Shown: positions 8,709 to 19,831, counted from the first letter of the stretch. The stretch: DNA of 64,000 bases from Lysobacter panacisoli (GCF_009765165.1 NZ_VLNU01000001.1:372001-436000); one strand, 5' to 3'. The notes: generated from the sequence alone by a model not told the origin. Numbers and translations are program-made.

Positions 8709-9914
8709 TTACGAAAGTTCGGAGAAGAATTCCTGGAAACGCTGCAGGCCCGGAGCGAGCTGCGGCGTCGGGCAGGTGTAGCTGATGCGCAGCGCGCGCG
8801 GTTCGCCGAAGGCCGAGCCCGGCACGCAGGCCACGCCCTTGGCTTCCAGCAGCGCGTTGCAGAACTCGACGTCGTTGCCGATCTTCGTGCCGCTCGGCGC
8901 ATGCGTCTTGCCGAACGCGACGCTGATGTCCGGGAACACGTAGAACGCGCCCTGCGGACGCGGGCACACCACGCCCGGGATCGCGTTCATCACCGCCATC
9001 ACCTGGTCGCGCTTGGCCTGGAACTCGGCGCACTTCTGCGTCGGCACATCCTGCGGACCGTTGAGCGCGGCGATGGCCGCGGCGCAGACGATCTCGGGCA
9101 CGTTGGTGATGTGGTTGGAGTTCATCGTCGCCAGCGCCTGCGCGACGACTTCCGGACCTGCCATGAAACCCACGCGCCAACCGGGCATGCCGTAGGTCTT
9201 GGACAGCGAATCGAGGAAGATCACGCGGTCCTTCAGCTCCGGACGCGCGTGCACGAAGTTGTGGTACCCGATGCCGTCGAACACCATGCGGTTGTAGATG
9301 TCGTCGGTGATGACCCAGGTGTCCGGGTACTTCGCGACGACGTCGGCGAGCGCGTCGATCTCTTCCTTCGTGTACACCATGCCCGTCGGGTTGGACGGGT
9401 TGTTGAACAGGAACACCTTGGGCTTCTTCGCCAGCGCGGCGTCGAGCTGCGCGGGCGTGAGCTTGTAGTCCTGTCCGGCCGGGCACGGCAGCAGGTCGAT
9501 CTTCGCGCCGACGATCTCGGCGATGTCGAGATAGCTGGTCCAGTACGGCGTCGGGAAAGCGATCGTATCGCCTTCGTCGAGCAGCGCTTCGGCGAGGTTG
9601 TAGATGACGTGCTTGGCGCCGATGCCGGTCGCGCAGTTGACGCGGCCGTAGCCGGTCAGGCCGATCTTCGCCATGTGCTCGACGAAGGCATCGAGCAGCG
9701 CGTCGGGACCGCGATTGCTGCCGTACTGGCCGCTGTCTTTCGACAACGCGTCGCGTGCGGCGGCGTAGACGTGCTCGCCGGGCAGGAAGTTGGGAACACC
9801 GATCGAGAAGCTGATGATGTCGCGGCCTTCGGCTTTGAGCCGCTTGGCCTTCTCGGCAACCTGCATGATCGCGCTGGGCTTGGCGCGACCGATGCGCCGG
9901 GCAAGCTGGGGCAT
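8709..9914 (-). CDS. Pyridoxal-phosphate aminotransferase, aspartate type (class I)
   Basis: 401 residues from ATG 9914 (protein begins MPQLARRIGRAKPSAI); the open frame upstream to 10109 has no coding look. Class I fold type I aminotransferase: SIGVPNFLPGEHVY near the N-terminus, NPSNPTGMVYTKEEI near 175, and the PLP-lysine motif SLSKTYGMPGWRVGF with Lys near residue 238. It probably transfers amino groups between aspartate or another amino acid and 2-oxoglutarate. Aspartate specificity is inferred from the subfamily pattern and not certain. mdh is immediately downstream, so the two may share transcription. Confidence 0.85.
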   Translation of the reverse strand: MPQLARRIGRAKPSAIMQVAEKAKRLKAEGRDIISFSIGVPNFLPGEHVYAAARDALSKDSGQYGSNRGPDALLDAFVEHMAKIGLTGYGRVNCATGIGAKHVIYNLAEALLDEGDTIAFPTPYWTSYLDIAEIVGAKIDLLPCPAGQDYKLTPAQLDAALAKKPKVFLFNNPSNPTGMVYTKEEIDALADVVAKYPDTWVITDDIYNRMVFDGIGYHNFVHARPELKDRVIFLDSLSKTYGMPGWRVGFMAGPEVVAQALATMNSNHITNVPEIVCAAAIAALNGPQDVPTQKCAEFQAKRDQVMAVMNAIPGVVCPRPQGAFYVFPDISVAFGKTHAPSGTKIGNDVEFCNALLEAKGVACVPGSAFGEPRALRISYTCPTPQLAPGLQRFQEFFSELS

Positions 9915-10293
9915 CGCGGAAACCTCGTGGGAGTCGATGTGAGGGTGGGCCCCGTAGCCGGGAAAAAACCGCCGTTTACAGAGCCTCGGAATGGTAACAC
10001 GCGACCCTTGCGGCAGCCGCCGCGATGAGCGCGCCGCGGGCCTGCCGGGGGCCCTTGAAATTCCCTCGCGGCTGCGATTTATTGCCGCCGGGGATTCGTC
10101 CGGCCGCAACGGCCGGCGAATGTAGGCAATGACGCCAACAGGGGAAAACCAGATGACCTGCGCTTGCAGCCGACTGCAGGGCGATGCTCGCCCGCATGCC
10201 GATGTTTCCGCTCGACTCCCGAAAAGTTCGTATACCGCCGGAAGCTGCGCCCCCCTAGGGTCGGCGCCTTCCCACCGTCATGAGAAGGACATC
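9915..10293. other. Divergent intergenic region with a large inverted repeat
   Basis: 379 bp between the aminotransferase and the envelope operon. A compound hairpin spans 10081-10130: outer arms ATTGCC / GGCAAT, then ATTCG / CGAAT, then CCGGCCG / CGGCCGG around CAA. It has no T-run, so it is more likely an intergenic repeat or mRNA structure than a terminator. No convincing coding sequence or clear promoter pair was found, although TATACC near 10231 could be a -10 for the downstream operon. Confidence 0.5.
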
Positions 10294-11037
10294 ATGAGAG
10301 CCCTCGCCCTGCGAACGTTCGCCGTCGTGCTGACCGCGGCCCTGTGGTGCCTGCCCGCAGCCGCGCAGGTGCGCATCGCCACCGACGCCGCCGGACACGC
10401 CCTGCGGATCCAGGGCAGCGTGGTCGTGATCGAACCGGACATCGAGCTCAGCCTTGTAACCGCCGGCGGCCTGACCGAACCGCGCAAGGAATGGTCCGAG
10501 GCCGCGCGCAAGCTGTACCCGCAGGCCGTGCGCACGCGTCTGGGCAACCTGAACATCCAGCAGAAGGCGGATTTCGAGATCCCCGACGACCTGCCGGCCG
10601 ACTCGCGAATGGGCCAGATCATCCGCCTCAACGAGGCGGTGGCGATGAGCATCTCGCAGTACTCCGCCGCCGGCAGCGTGCTGGCGACCAAGAAGGACGC
10701 CAAGGGCCGCCCGCGCATGGACTGGACGCTCGGCCCGGGCGTGACGGAACTGCAGCAGGCGACCGGTGCGGACTACGCCCTGTTCACCTACGTGCGCGAT
10801 TCCTACACCAGCGGCGGTCGTGCGGCGCTGCGTGCGTTGACCATGCTGGCGGGCTTCGCGATGGGCACCTATCTCGACATCGGCGGCGGCGCGCAGGTCG
10901 GCGTGGCGACGCTGGTCGACCTGCGCACCGGCCAGGTGGTGTGGTTCAACCTGATGGCCAAGCAGAGCGGCGACCTGCGCGACCAGAGCGGCGCCAACGC
11001 CACGGCGATGCAGCTGCTGCGGGACATGCCCCGGTGA
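10294..11037 (+). CDS. Exported CsgG/LpoB-like protein of unknown function
   Basis: 247 residues from ATG 10294, chosen because a signal peptide starts there (MRALALRTFAVVLTAALW, cleavage near AAAQ). No lipobox Cys, so probably soluble in the periplasm. The second half (GADYALFTYVRDSYTSGGR, a hydrophobic glycine-rich segment, then VGVATLVDLRTGQVVWFN) resembles the end of the CsgG/LpoB/TolB-N type alpha-beta fold, in which a strand carrying LVD..TG..VW is characteristic; this is a structural guess. It is the first gene of a tight three-gene operon: its TGA overlaps the GTG start of the M48 protease. A role in envelope assembly or quality control fits the neighbours. Confidence 0.7.
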   Translation: MRALALRTFAVVLTAALWCLPAAAQVRIATDAAGHALRIQGSVVVIEPDIELSLVTAGGLTEPRKEWSEAARKLYPQAVRTRLGNLNIQQKADFEIPDDLPADSRMGQIIRLNEAVAMSISQYSAAGSVLATKKDAKGRPRMDWTLGPGVTELQQATGADYALFTYVRDSYTSGGRAALRALTMLAGFAMGTYLDIGGGAQVGVATLVDLRTGQVVWFNLMAKQSGDLRDQSGANATAMQLLRDMPR

Positions 11038-12191
11038 GCCGCCTCGCCCGTGCGCTGCTGTGCGCGGGATTGTTCACTTCGACGGCATACGCCGGCACGC
11101 CGGCACCGATCATGCCGGGCGAACGCCCCGCGCCCAACAGCACCGAATCCGAGCTCTGGTATGGCATGGACCAGGCCGAGCGGGATCTGAAGAGCTCGCC
11201 GCTGCTGGTCAGGGATCCCGCGCTGAACCGCTACGTCTACGACGTCGCGTGCAAGGTCGCGCAGGAGCACTGCCACGACCTGCGCGTGTACGTGGTCGAC
11301 GTGCCGGTCTTCAACGCGTCGATGGCGCCAAACGGCACCATGATCGTGTTCACCGGCGCACTGCTGCGCATGCAGGACGAAGCCGAACTGGCGCTGGTGC
11401 TGGGCCACGAGTTCGCGCATTTCCGCCAGCGCCACAGCCTGCGCTACTGGAACAAGGCCAAGAACACCACCGCGTTCCTGTCGACTTTCACGGTGCTGTC
11501 GGGTTTCAGCGTGGTGTCGGTGGTCGCGCAGCTGGGCGGCATGGCCACGGTGTCGAAGTTCTCGCGCGACATGGAACGCGAGGCCGACCGCATCGGTTTC
11601 ACCCAGGCCACCGGGCGCGGCTACGACCCGGACGCGGGCGCGGAGATCTGGGGACGGCTGCTTCGCGAGGAACAGGCCAGCCGGCGACCGAAGCCGTGGC
11701 CGGCGTTCGCCAGCCATCCCAACACCGCCGAACGCCTCGAGGACACCGCCGCCGCGGCCAAGGCGTTCCAGGGAACGCAGAAGGACATCGGGCGCGAGGC
11801 CTACCAGGCCGCGATCCGACCGCACCTGGAGCACTGGCTGGACGCGGAACTGTCGCGGCGCACCTACGACACCTCGATCCAGGCGATCGGCGAGCTCAAG
11901 GCGCAGGCCGATCCGCAGGACGCGGCGCTGTATTCGTTCTTCCTCGCCGAGGCCTACCGTCAGCGCGGCAGGAACGACGATCGCACCACCGCCGCGCGCT
12001 ACTACGCCGAATCCGTCGGCCAGGCCGGCACGCCGCCCGCCGCGTGGCGCGAACACGGTTACGCGCTGCGCGATCACGGCGAGCGCACCGCCGCCGCGGA
12101 TGCGTTCCGCCGCTACCTGACGCTCGAACCGAACGCCTCCGATCGCAGCTTCATCGAATCCACCCTTTCGCAGATGGAGACCACTCCGTGA
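11034..12191 (+). CDS. M48-family periplasmic metalloprotease with helical-repeat C-terminus
   Basis: 385 residues. The start is GTG 11034, overlapping the previous stop as GTGA, and it gives a signal peptide ending near TAYAG; the open frame further upstream is out-of-frame sequence of the previous gene. The gluzincin motif HEFAH is near residue 125 with the third zinc ligand in EREADRIGF near 182, the M48 arrangement seen in BepA and LoiP. Residues from about 250 form helical, TPR-like repeats (AEAYRQRG, then GYALRDHGERTAAADAFRRYL). The combination of M48 domain and C-terminal TPR is that of BepA (YfgC), a protease and chaperone for outer-membrane protein assembly, so a similar role is plausible. 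It is translationally coupled on both sides. Confidence 0.85.
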   Translation: MSRLARALLCAGLFTSTAYAGTPAPIMPGERPAPNSTESELWYGMDQAERDLKSSPLLVRDPALNRYVYDVACKVAQEHCHDLRVYVVDVPVFNASMAPNGTMIVFTGALLRMQDEAELALVLGHEFAHFRQRHSLRYWNKAKNTTAFLSTFTVLSGFSVVSVVAQLGGMATVSKFSRDMEREADRIGFTQATGRGYDPDAGAEIWGRLLREEQASRRPKPWPAFASHPNTAERLEDTAAAAKAFQGTQKDIGREAYQAAIRPHLEHWLDAELSRRTYDTSIQAIGELKAQADPQDAALYSFFLAEAYRQRGRNDDRTTAARYYAESVGQAGTPPAAWREHGYALRDHGERTAAADAFRRYLTLEPNASDRSFIESTLSQMETTP

Positions 12192-12769
12192 AATCCACCG
12201 CCTTCCGACTGCTCTGCACCGCCGTGCTGGCGCTCTCGCTCGCATCGTGCGCGAGCAATTCGCTGCAGCGCGCCGGTTCCTCGACCGTGTTCGACATGCA
12301 GCTCGACAGCCAGCTCGACTGGGCGCGCATCAAGGGGCCGCGCAACGAGTCGTGGACCATCGACGGCACCAACCTCAACCTGCTGCGCATCTATTCGCAG
12401 GTAAAGCCGAACGAGCACGTCTTCATGGCGCGCAAGGAACGCGCGTCCAAGCCGGACGGCCCGTGGTTCCGTCCCGGCATGCGCCCTGACGAACTGCGCG
12501 ACCTGGTCCTCGACGGCATCCGCGAACAGGGTTCGGTCAACGTCACCGCAACCTCCATGCGTCCGCACCGTTTCGGCGATACCGACGGCGTGCGCTTCGA
12601 CGTGACGATGGCCAGCACTTCGGGTCTGAACTACAAGGGCACGGTCGCCGTGGTCGAACGCCGCGGCAAGCTGACCTCGCTGATCTGGACCGCGCCGAGC
12701 GAGCACTACTACGCCCGCGACGTGGAGCAGGTGAACCACATGCTCGACAGCATGCGCTTCGTGAACTGA
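12188..12769 (+). CDS. Small lipoprotein, unknown function, third gene of the M48 operon
   Basis: 193 residues beginning at GTG 12188, which overlaps the M48 stop as GTGA. The N-terminus is a lipoprotein signal with lipobox LASC and Cys21 as the lipidated residue; position +2 is Ala, which fits outer-membrane sorting. The body is one soluble domain with alternating strands (DTDGVRFDVTMASTSGLNY, then KGTVAVVERRGKL) and ends in DSMRFVN. I do not recognise the family. Coupled translation suggests it acts with the M48 protease and the CsgG-like protein. Confidence 0.75.
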   Translation: MKSTAFRLLCTAVLALSLASCASNSLQRAGSSTVFDMQLDSQLDWARIKGPRNESWTIDGTNLNLLRIYSQVKPNEHVFMARKERASKPDGPWFRPGMRPDELRDLVLDGIREQGSVNVTATSMRPHRFGDTDGVRFDVTMASTSGLNYKGTVAVVERRGKLTSLIWTAPSEHYYARDVEQVNHMLDSMRFVN

Positions 12770-12794
12770 CACCTCGCACGCCCCCGGAAACGAC

Positions 12795-12830
12795 AACGCC
12801 CCTCTCCGCGGAGAGGGGCGTTCGTTTTTC
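12795..12830. terminator. Terminator between the envelope operon and ppiB
   Basis: A 13-bp perfect stem, AACGCCCCTCTCC / GGAGAGGGGCGTT, followed on the plus strand by CGTTTTTC. It probably also acts on convergent ppiB, whose side has a weaker T-tract. Confidence 0.88.
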
Positions 12831-12860
12831 GCGGCGATGGATTGCTGCGAAACGCGGCGA

Positions 12861-13367
<507 letters not shown>

Positions 13368-13463
13368 GAGCGTCTCTCCTGGACGTTGGGCTGGGGGAGG
13401 AATTCCCGCATTCGAGGGCCCACATGGCGGCGGCGGGCCCGCCTCACAAGGGTTGCGGGGAAT

Positions 13464-13505
13464 GTTCAGCTGAACAGGGCGAAGTCGCCTCAGGCCCGGT
13501 ATACT
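13464..13505 (+). promoter_or_regulatory. typA promoter region with a perfect 12-bp palindrome
   Basis: GTTCAGCTGAAC at 13464-13475 is a perfect palindrome 25 bp upstream of a -10-like TATACT (13500-13505), so it overlaps the expected -35 zone, where a repressor or activator would act. No good -35 hexamer is visible, which fits an activator-dependent or otherwise regulated promoter. The binding protein is unknown. Confidence 0.45.
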
Positions 13506-13552
13506 GTCAGGCTTCCTTTTCCGAACGAGCGCCGTTCCGGCGCCCCATCACC

Positions 13553-15412
<1,860 letters not shown>

Positions 15413-15454
15413 CATCGCGGAAACCATCCGGGCGGTCGCCGGTCTGATCACGCC

Positions 15455-15925
15455 ATGACCGAGGCCGCCCACTACAACCCCGACCCGCACGCCCATCCGG
15501 GCCTGCACGTCATCGCGATCTTCGAAGCGGCCAAGGGCCTGCTGGCGCTGTTCGCCGCCAGCGGGCTGGAACTGCTCGGCCCCGCCCCGCTGCTGCGCTG
15601 GGTCCATGACCTGATGGTCCGATTCCAGCTCGACCCGAACCAGGGCGCGCTGGCGTGGTTGTCCAACACGATCAATCCCGACAGCGTGCACCTGGCCGCG
15701 GCGGCGGTGTTCGCCTACGGCCTGCTGCGCATGCTCGAAGCGTGGGGCCTCTGGCGCGCGAAGGCATGGGCATCGTGGCTGGGCTGCATCAGCGCAGCGA
15801 TCTACCTGCCGCTCGACGTCTACGCGATGTTCCGCCATCCAGGCTGGGTGTCGACCGCGGTGCTGGTGATCAATTTGATCGTCGTCGCAGTGCTGGCACG
15901 GGATCTGTTCAAGCGTCGCCACTGA
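15455..15925 (+). CDS. DUF2127 inner-membrane protein
   Basis: 156 residues with about four hydrophobic segments: AIFEAAKGLLALFAASGLEL near the start, VHLAAAAVFAYGLLRMLEAW, a third around ASWLGCISAAIYLPLDVYAM and a last one TAVLVINLIVVAVLARDLF. The opening pattern H-V-I-A-I-FEAxKG is the hallmark of DUF2127 proteins, whose function is unknown. It lies 42 bp downstream of typA and may be co-transcribed. Confidence 0.75.
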   Translation: MTEAAHYNPDPHAHPGLHVIAIFEAAKGLLALFAASGLELLGPAPLLRWVHDLMVRFQLDPNQGALAWLSNTINPDSVHLAAAAVFAYGLLRMLEAWGLWRAKAWASWLGCISAAIYLPLDVYAMFRHPGWVSTAVLVINLIVVAVLARDLFKRRH

Positions 15926-15987
15926 TTCGCCTTCGCCAAGCTGAATGGCGTATGCTCGGTCCAGCCATCCGCGACCGGGGAATCGCA

Positions 15988-17634
15988 ATGCGCTCTTTGC
16001 TTCTGAAGGCGTTGCCGCTGGCAACGCTGCTCGCCTTGTTGCCTGCCTGCCAGCGCTTCGAAGCGCCGGCCACCGCCAATGCCAAACCGACGGCCGCGAA
16101 GAAGCCCGAAGCCAAACCGGCTGCCGGAAAGTTCGCCTTCGCCGAGGTCGGCATCGATGAACTGCAGGCGCGCATGGGCCGTGGCGAACTGACCAGCCAC
16201 GCACTCACGCAGGCGTACCTGGACCGCATCGCCGCGATCGACGACGCCGGTCCGCGCCTCAACGCGGTGATCCAGACCAATCCCGACGCGCTCAAGGAAG
16301 CCGACGCGCGCGATGCCGAGCGCAAGGCCGGTCGCGTGCGTGGCCCGCTGCACGGCGTGCCGGTGCTGCTGAAGGACAACATCGACGCCACGCCGATGGT
16401 GAACTCGGCCGGCTCGCTCGCCCTCGCCTCGCACCATCCGCGCACCGACGCCTTCCTGGTTGCGCGCCTGCGCGACGCCGGCGCGGTGATCCTGGGCAAG
16501 ACCAACCTCAGCGAGTGGGCGAACTTCCGTTCGTCGCGATCGAGCTCCGGCTGGAGCGCGCGCGGCGGCCAGACCCGCAATCCCTACGCGCTGGACCGCT
16601 CGCCGTGCGGCTCCAGCTCCGGCAGCGGCAGCGCGATCGCGGCCAGCCTCGCCGCCGCATCCATCGGCACCGAGACCGACGGCAGCATCATCTGTCCGTC
16701 GTCGGTGGCCGGACTGGTCGGCATCAAGCCAACCGTCGGACTGGTGAGCCGCAACGGCATCATCCCGATCTCGCACAGTCAGGACACCGCCGGCCCGATG
16801 GCACGCACCGTCGCCGACGCGGCGATCCTGCTGTCGGCGATCGTTGGTCCCAACGAAGGCGATCCGGCCACGGCCGAAAGCACCGGTCGCGCGATCTTCG
16901 ACTATCACGCGCGCCTCAACCGCGATGGCCTGCGCGGCGCGCGCATCGGCGTGCTGCGCAAGGGCATGGGCTTCCATCCCGGCGCCGACGCCGCGATGGA
17001 ACGCAGCCTCGAGGCGATGCGCCAGGCCGGCGCGGAAATCGTCGACGTGGAACTCGCCACCTCCGGCCAGTGGAACGACGCCGAGATGGACGTGCTGTTG
17101 TACGAGTTCAAGCACGGCCTGAACGCCTACCTCTCGCGCAGCGGTGCGACTGTGAATTCGCTGGAAGCACTGATCGAATTCAACCGCCGCAACGACAAGA
17201 CCGAGATGCCGTTCTTCGCGCAGGAGTTGTTCGAACGCGCGCAGGCCAAGGGCTCGCTCGACGAAATCGCCTACATCGATGCGCGCAGCAAGGCGCGCCG
17301 ACTGGCCGGCGCGGAAGGCATCGAAGCCACGATCGCGACGTCGAAGCTGGACGCGATCGTCGCACCGGCCACCGCCCCGGCGTGGCTGATCGATCCGGTC
17401 AACGGCGACCATTTCCTCGGCGAAGGTTACGGCGCTGCCGCCGTCGCCGGCACGCCCAGCGTCACCGTGCCGATGGGCGATTACTTCGGTCTGCCGATGG
17501 GCATCGTCTTCATGGGCCCGGCCTGGAGCGAGCCGCGCCTGATCGAACTGGCGTACGCGTTCGAGCAGAAGACACACGCGCGCAAGCCGCCGAAGTTCCT
17601 CGCCACCGCGCCACTCGGCCCGACCAAAGGCTGA
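15988..17634 (+). CDS. Lipoprotein amidase (amidase-signature family)
   Basis: 548 residues from ATG 15988, which opens a lipoprotein signal with lipobox LPAC and Cys21. A Pro/Ala/Lys-rich tether (residues 22-50) links the lipid anchor to the enzyme. The amidase-signature triad is visible: Lys near 129 in VLLKDNIDATP, the cis-Ser in CGSSSGSGS near 210 and the nucleophile Ser near 233 in GTETDGSI. Such enzymes hydrolyse carboxamides. The usual members are cytosolic (GatA, indoleacetamide hydrolase); here the lipid anchor places it in the envelope, so peptide, amino-acid amide or cell-wall-derived substrates are possible. Substrate unknown. Confidence 0.85.
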   Translation: MRSLLLKALPLATLLALLPACQRFEAPATANAKPTAAKKPEAKPAAGKFAFAEVGIDELQARMGRGELTSHALTQAYLDRIAAIDDAGPRLNAVIQTNPDALKEADARDAERKAGRVRGPLHGVPVLLKDNIDATPMVNSAGSLALASHHPRTDAFLVARLRDAGAVILGKTNLSEWANFRSSRSSSGWSARGGQTRNPYALDRSPCGSSSGSGSAIAASLAAASIGTETDGSIICPSSVAGLVGIKPTVGLVSRNGIIPISHSQDTAGPMARTVADAAILLSAIVGPNEGDPATAESTGRAIFDYHARLNRDGLRGARIGVLRKGMGFHPGADAAMERSLEAMRQAGAEIVDVELATSGQWNDAEMDVLLYEFKHGLNAYLSRSGATVNSLEALIEFNRRNDKTEMPFFAQELFERAQAKGSLDEIAYIDARSKARRLAGAEGIEATIATSKLDAIVAPATAPAWLIDPVNGDHFLGEGYGAAAVAGTPSVTVPMGDYFGLPMGIVFMGPAWSEPRLIELAYAFEQKTHARKPPKFLATAPLGPTKG

Positions 17635-17657
17635 CGCGGGACAGGAAAGAGAAAAGA

Positions 17658-17683
17658 AAAAGGCCCGCGCAAGCGGGCCTTTT
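17658..17683. terminator. Bidirectional terminator between amidase and DAHP synthase genes
   Basis: Perfect 11-bp stem AAAAGGCCCGC / GCGGGCCTTTT with a GCAA tetraloop between convergent genes; the A/T ends give U-tracts in both directions. Confidence 0.9.
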
Positions 17684-17709
17684 CGTATCGACGTCCGGCA
17701 AGGACGCGC

Positions 17710-19095
17710 TTACGCCGGCGCGGCGATCTGCGCCTGCTTGCGCACGATCAGCATCGCGATCTCCAGCGCCTGTTCGTAGTTCAGGCGCGGATCGACGGTG
17801 GACTTGTAGGCGCGTTCCAGATCGCTCTCGGTGAGCTCGCGCGCACCGCCGAGGCATTCGGTGACATCTTCGCCGGTGAGCTCCAGATGCGCGCCGCCCA
17901 GGCGGGTACCGGCCGCCGCGTGCAGCTCGAACGCCTGTTCCAGCTCGCTGCGGATGTTTCGGAAGCGACGCGTCTTGTAGCCGTTGCTGGTGCTCTCGGT
18001 GTTGCCGTGCATCGGATCGCACACCCACAGCACGCGACGACCGTCGCGACGCACCGCATCCAGCAGCGGCGGCAGCTTGTCGGCAATGCCGGACGCGCCC
18101 ATGCGGTGGATGAAGGTCAACCGGCCCGGCTCGTCCTCGGGATTGAGCAGATCGATCGTACGGAGCAGCTGGTCCGGCGTCACCGACGGACCGACCTTCA
18201 GCGCGATCGGATTGCGGATGCCGCGGAAGTACTCCGCGTGCGCGCCGTCGACCGCGGCGGTGCGCATGCCGATCCACGGGTAGTGCGTGCTCAGGTTGAA
18301 CCAGCCCCAGTGTCGCGGCACCTGGCGCGTGAGCGATTCCTCGTACGGCAGCAGCAGCGCTTCGTGCGAGGTGTAGAAGTCGACGCGATTGAGGTTGTGC
18401 ACCTCGCTGCCCGACAGCGTTTCCATGAAGCGCACGGCATCGCCGATGGCGGTGACCATGCGGCGGTATTCGTCGGCGAGCGGCGAATGGCCGACCCAGC
18501 TGAGGTTCCAGTACTCGGGGTGATGCAGGTCGGCGAAGCCGCCGTCGATCAGCGCACGGACGAAGTTCATCGTCATCGCCGAGCGCGCATGCGCCTTGAT
18601 CATGCGGCGCGGATCGGGAGTGCGCGCAGCCGCGGTGAACTCCGGTCCGTTGACCATGTCGCCGCGGTAGCTCGGCAGCGTGACCTCGCCGATGGTCTCG
18701 GCGTCGGCCGAACGCGGCTTGGCGTACTGGCCTGCGAAACGCCCCACGCGCACCACCGGCTTGCGCAGGCCGTGCACGAGCACGAGGCTCATCTGCAGCA
18801 GGACCTTGAGGCGGTTGGAAATGACGTCGGACGAGCAGGCGTCGAAGCTCTCGGCGCAGTCGCCGCCCTGCAGCAGGAAGCGCTTGCCTTCCTGCGCGTC
18901 GGCCAGTTGCTGCTTCAGCGAGAGGATCTCCCACGAGGTCACCAGCGGCGGCAGCGAACGAAGCTCGCTCAGCGCCGACTCGAGCGCGGTCGCGTCCGGA
19001 TACTGCGGCAACTGCAGGGCGGTGCGGTTGCGCCAGGACTGAGGCGCCCAGTCGGCAGGCAGGTTCACGGCGCGGAGGGTGCGGTCGGTGGGCAT
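17710..19095 (-). CDS. 3-deoxy-7-phosphoheptulonate synthase, class II (plant type)
   Basis: 461 residues from ATG 19095 (an in-frame TTG at 19110 is a weaker alternative). It joins phosphoenolpyruvate and erythrose 4-phosphate, the first step of the shikimate pathway. Class II signatures: LQGGDCAESFD near residue 77 with the metal-binding Cys, GRFAGQYAKPRS near 125, HWGWFNLSTHYPW, GVCDPMHGN-type WVCDPMHGN near 340 and LGGAHLELTGEDVTECLGG. It is unrelated in sequence to the E. coli AroFGH class I enzymes. A single-gene unit, so any feedback control would be allosteric or at its own promoter. Confidence 0.95.
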   Translation of the reverse strand: MPTDRTLRAVNLPADWAPQSWRNRTALQLPQYPDATALESALSELRSLPPLVTSWEILSLKQQLADAQEGKRFLLQGGDCAESFDACSSDVISNRLKVLLQMSLVLVHGLRKPVVRVGRFAGQYAKPRSADAETIGEVTLPSYRGDMVNGPEFTAAARTPDPRRMIKAHARSAMTMNFVRALIDGGFADLHHPEYWNLSWVGHSPLADEYRRMVTAIGDAVRFMETLSGSEVHNLNRVDFYTSHEALLLPYEESLTRQVPRHWGWFNLSTHYPWIGMRTAAVDGAHAEYFRGIRNPIALKVGPSVTPDQLLRTIDLLNPEDEPGRLTFIHRMGASGIADKLPPLLDAVRRDGRRVLWVCDPMHGNTESTSNGYKTRRFRNIRSELEQAFELHAAAGTRLGGAHLELTGEDVTECLGGARELTESDLERAYKSTVDPRLNYEQALEIAMLIVRKQAQIAAPA

Positions 19096-19212
19096 GACAC
19101 GATGCTGCAATGCGGCGAACCACTATGGGCGCTCGCGGGGCGGCCTGCAACCGTTACAGCGGCAACCGCCCCGGACCGCCACGATGGGCCCGGGATACGG
19201 AAGAGAACGCGC

Positions 19213-19719
19213 TCAGCGGCGACGGAAGGCCGCGTATGCCGCCCAGATCGCCAGCGCGACGAACCACACCAGGCTCCATGCCGGCATCGACAGTCCCAGG
19301 AAGGTCCAGTCGACGTTGGCGCACTCACCCGAACCGGTCATCACCTTGCGGATGACGCCGGTGATCGGCATGGCTTCGAGCATGTAGTCCAGGCCGGGGC
19401 CGCAGGCAGGAACCTGATCCGGCGGCAGGTGCTGCAGGCGCACGTGATTGCCGGCGACGGCGATGCCCGCGATCGAGGCGATCATCGCTAGCACGCCATA
19501 GGTACGACGTCCGCGGCTGCCCTTGGGCCCATGCAGCGCACCAGCCAGGAAAACCAGACCGAGCGCGAAGAACGCGACGCGCTGGAAGATGCACAGCGGG
19601 CACGGTTCGAGCCCGTCGTGCAACTGCGCGTAGAACGCATAGGCCAGCAGGCCGGCACAGGCGAGGAAACCGATCAGGAACTGGGTACGGAACGAACCGC
19701 GCAGGAGAGACGTCGTCAT
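19213..19719 (-). CDS. dsbB: Disulfide bond formation protein B
   Basis: 168 residues from ATG 19719. An inner-membrane protein that reoxidises DsbA and passes electrons to quinones. The CxxC pair is C40-P-L-C43 in the first periplasmic loop (EPCPLCIFQR). The second Cys pair lies in the second loop (QVPACGPG and SGECANVDW). Four membrane helices are evident, starting at TQFLIGFLACAGLLAYAF and ending at SLVWFVALAIWAAYAAF. The gene follows the alpha operon terminator on the same strand and so has separate transcription. Confidence 0.95.
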   Translation of the reverse strand: MTTSLLRGSFRTQFLIGFLACAGLLAYAFYAQLHDGLEPCPLCIFQRVAFFALGLVFLAGALHGPKGSRGRRTYGVLAMIASIAGIAVAGNHVRLQHLPPDQVPACGPGLDYMLEAMPITGVIRKVMTGSGECANVDWTFLGLSMPAWSLVWFVALAIWAAYAAFRRR

Positions 19720-19831
19720 GGTGCGCAAGCTTAACGGGCTCGCGGCCAGCCTGCACGGCGTTGCGTCCACCGTTCTTCGCGATACGGCCACGCTTCGGCG
19801 CATCCGCATTCGGGTCGCCCGGTCCCGATAA

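Noticed and set aside
13464..13475. LexA box
   Set aside because: The known Xanthomonas LexA sites have a TTAG-N6-TACTA pattern, and the Gram-positive box is GAAC-N4-GTTC; this palindrome is the inverse order and matches neither.
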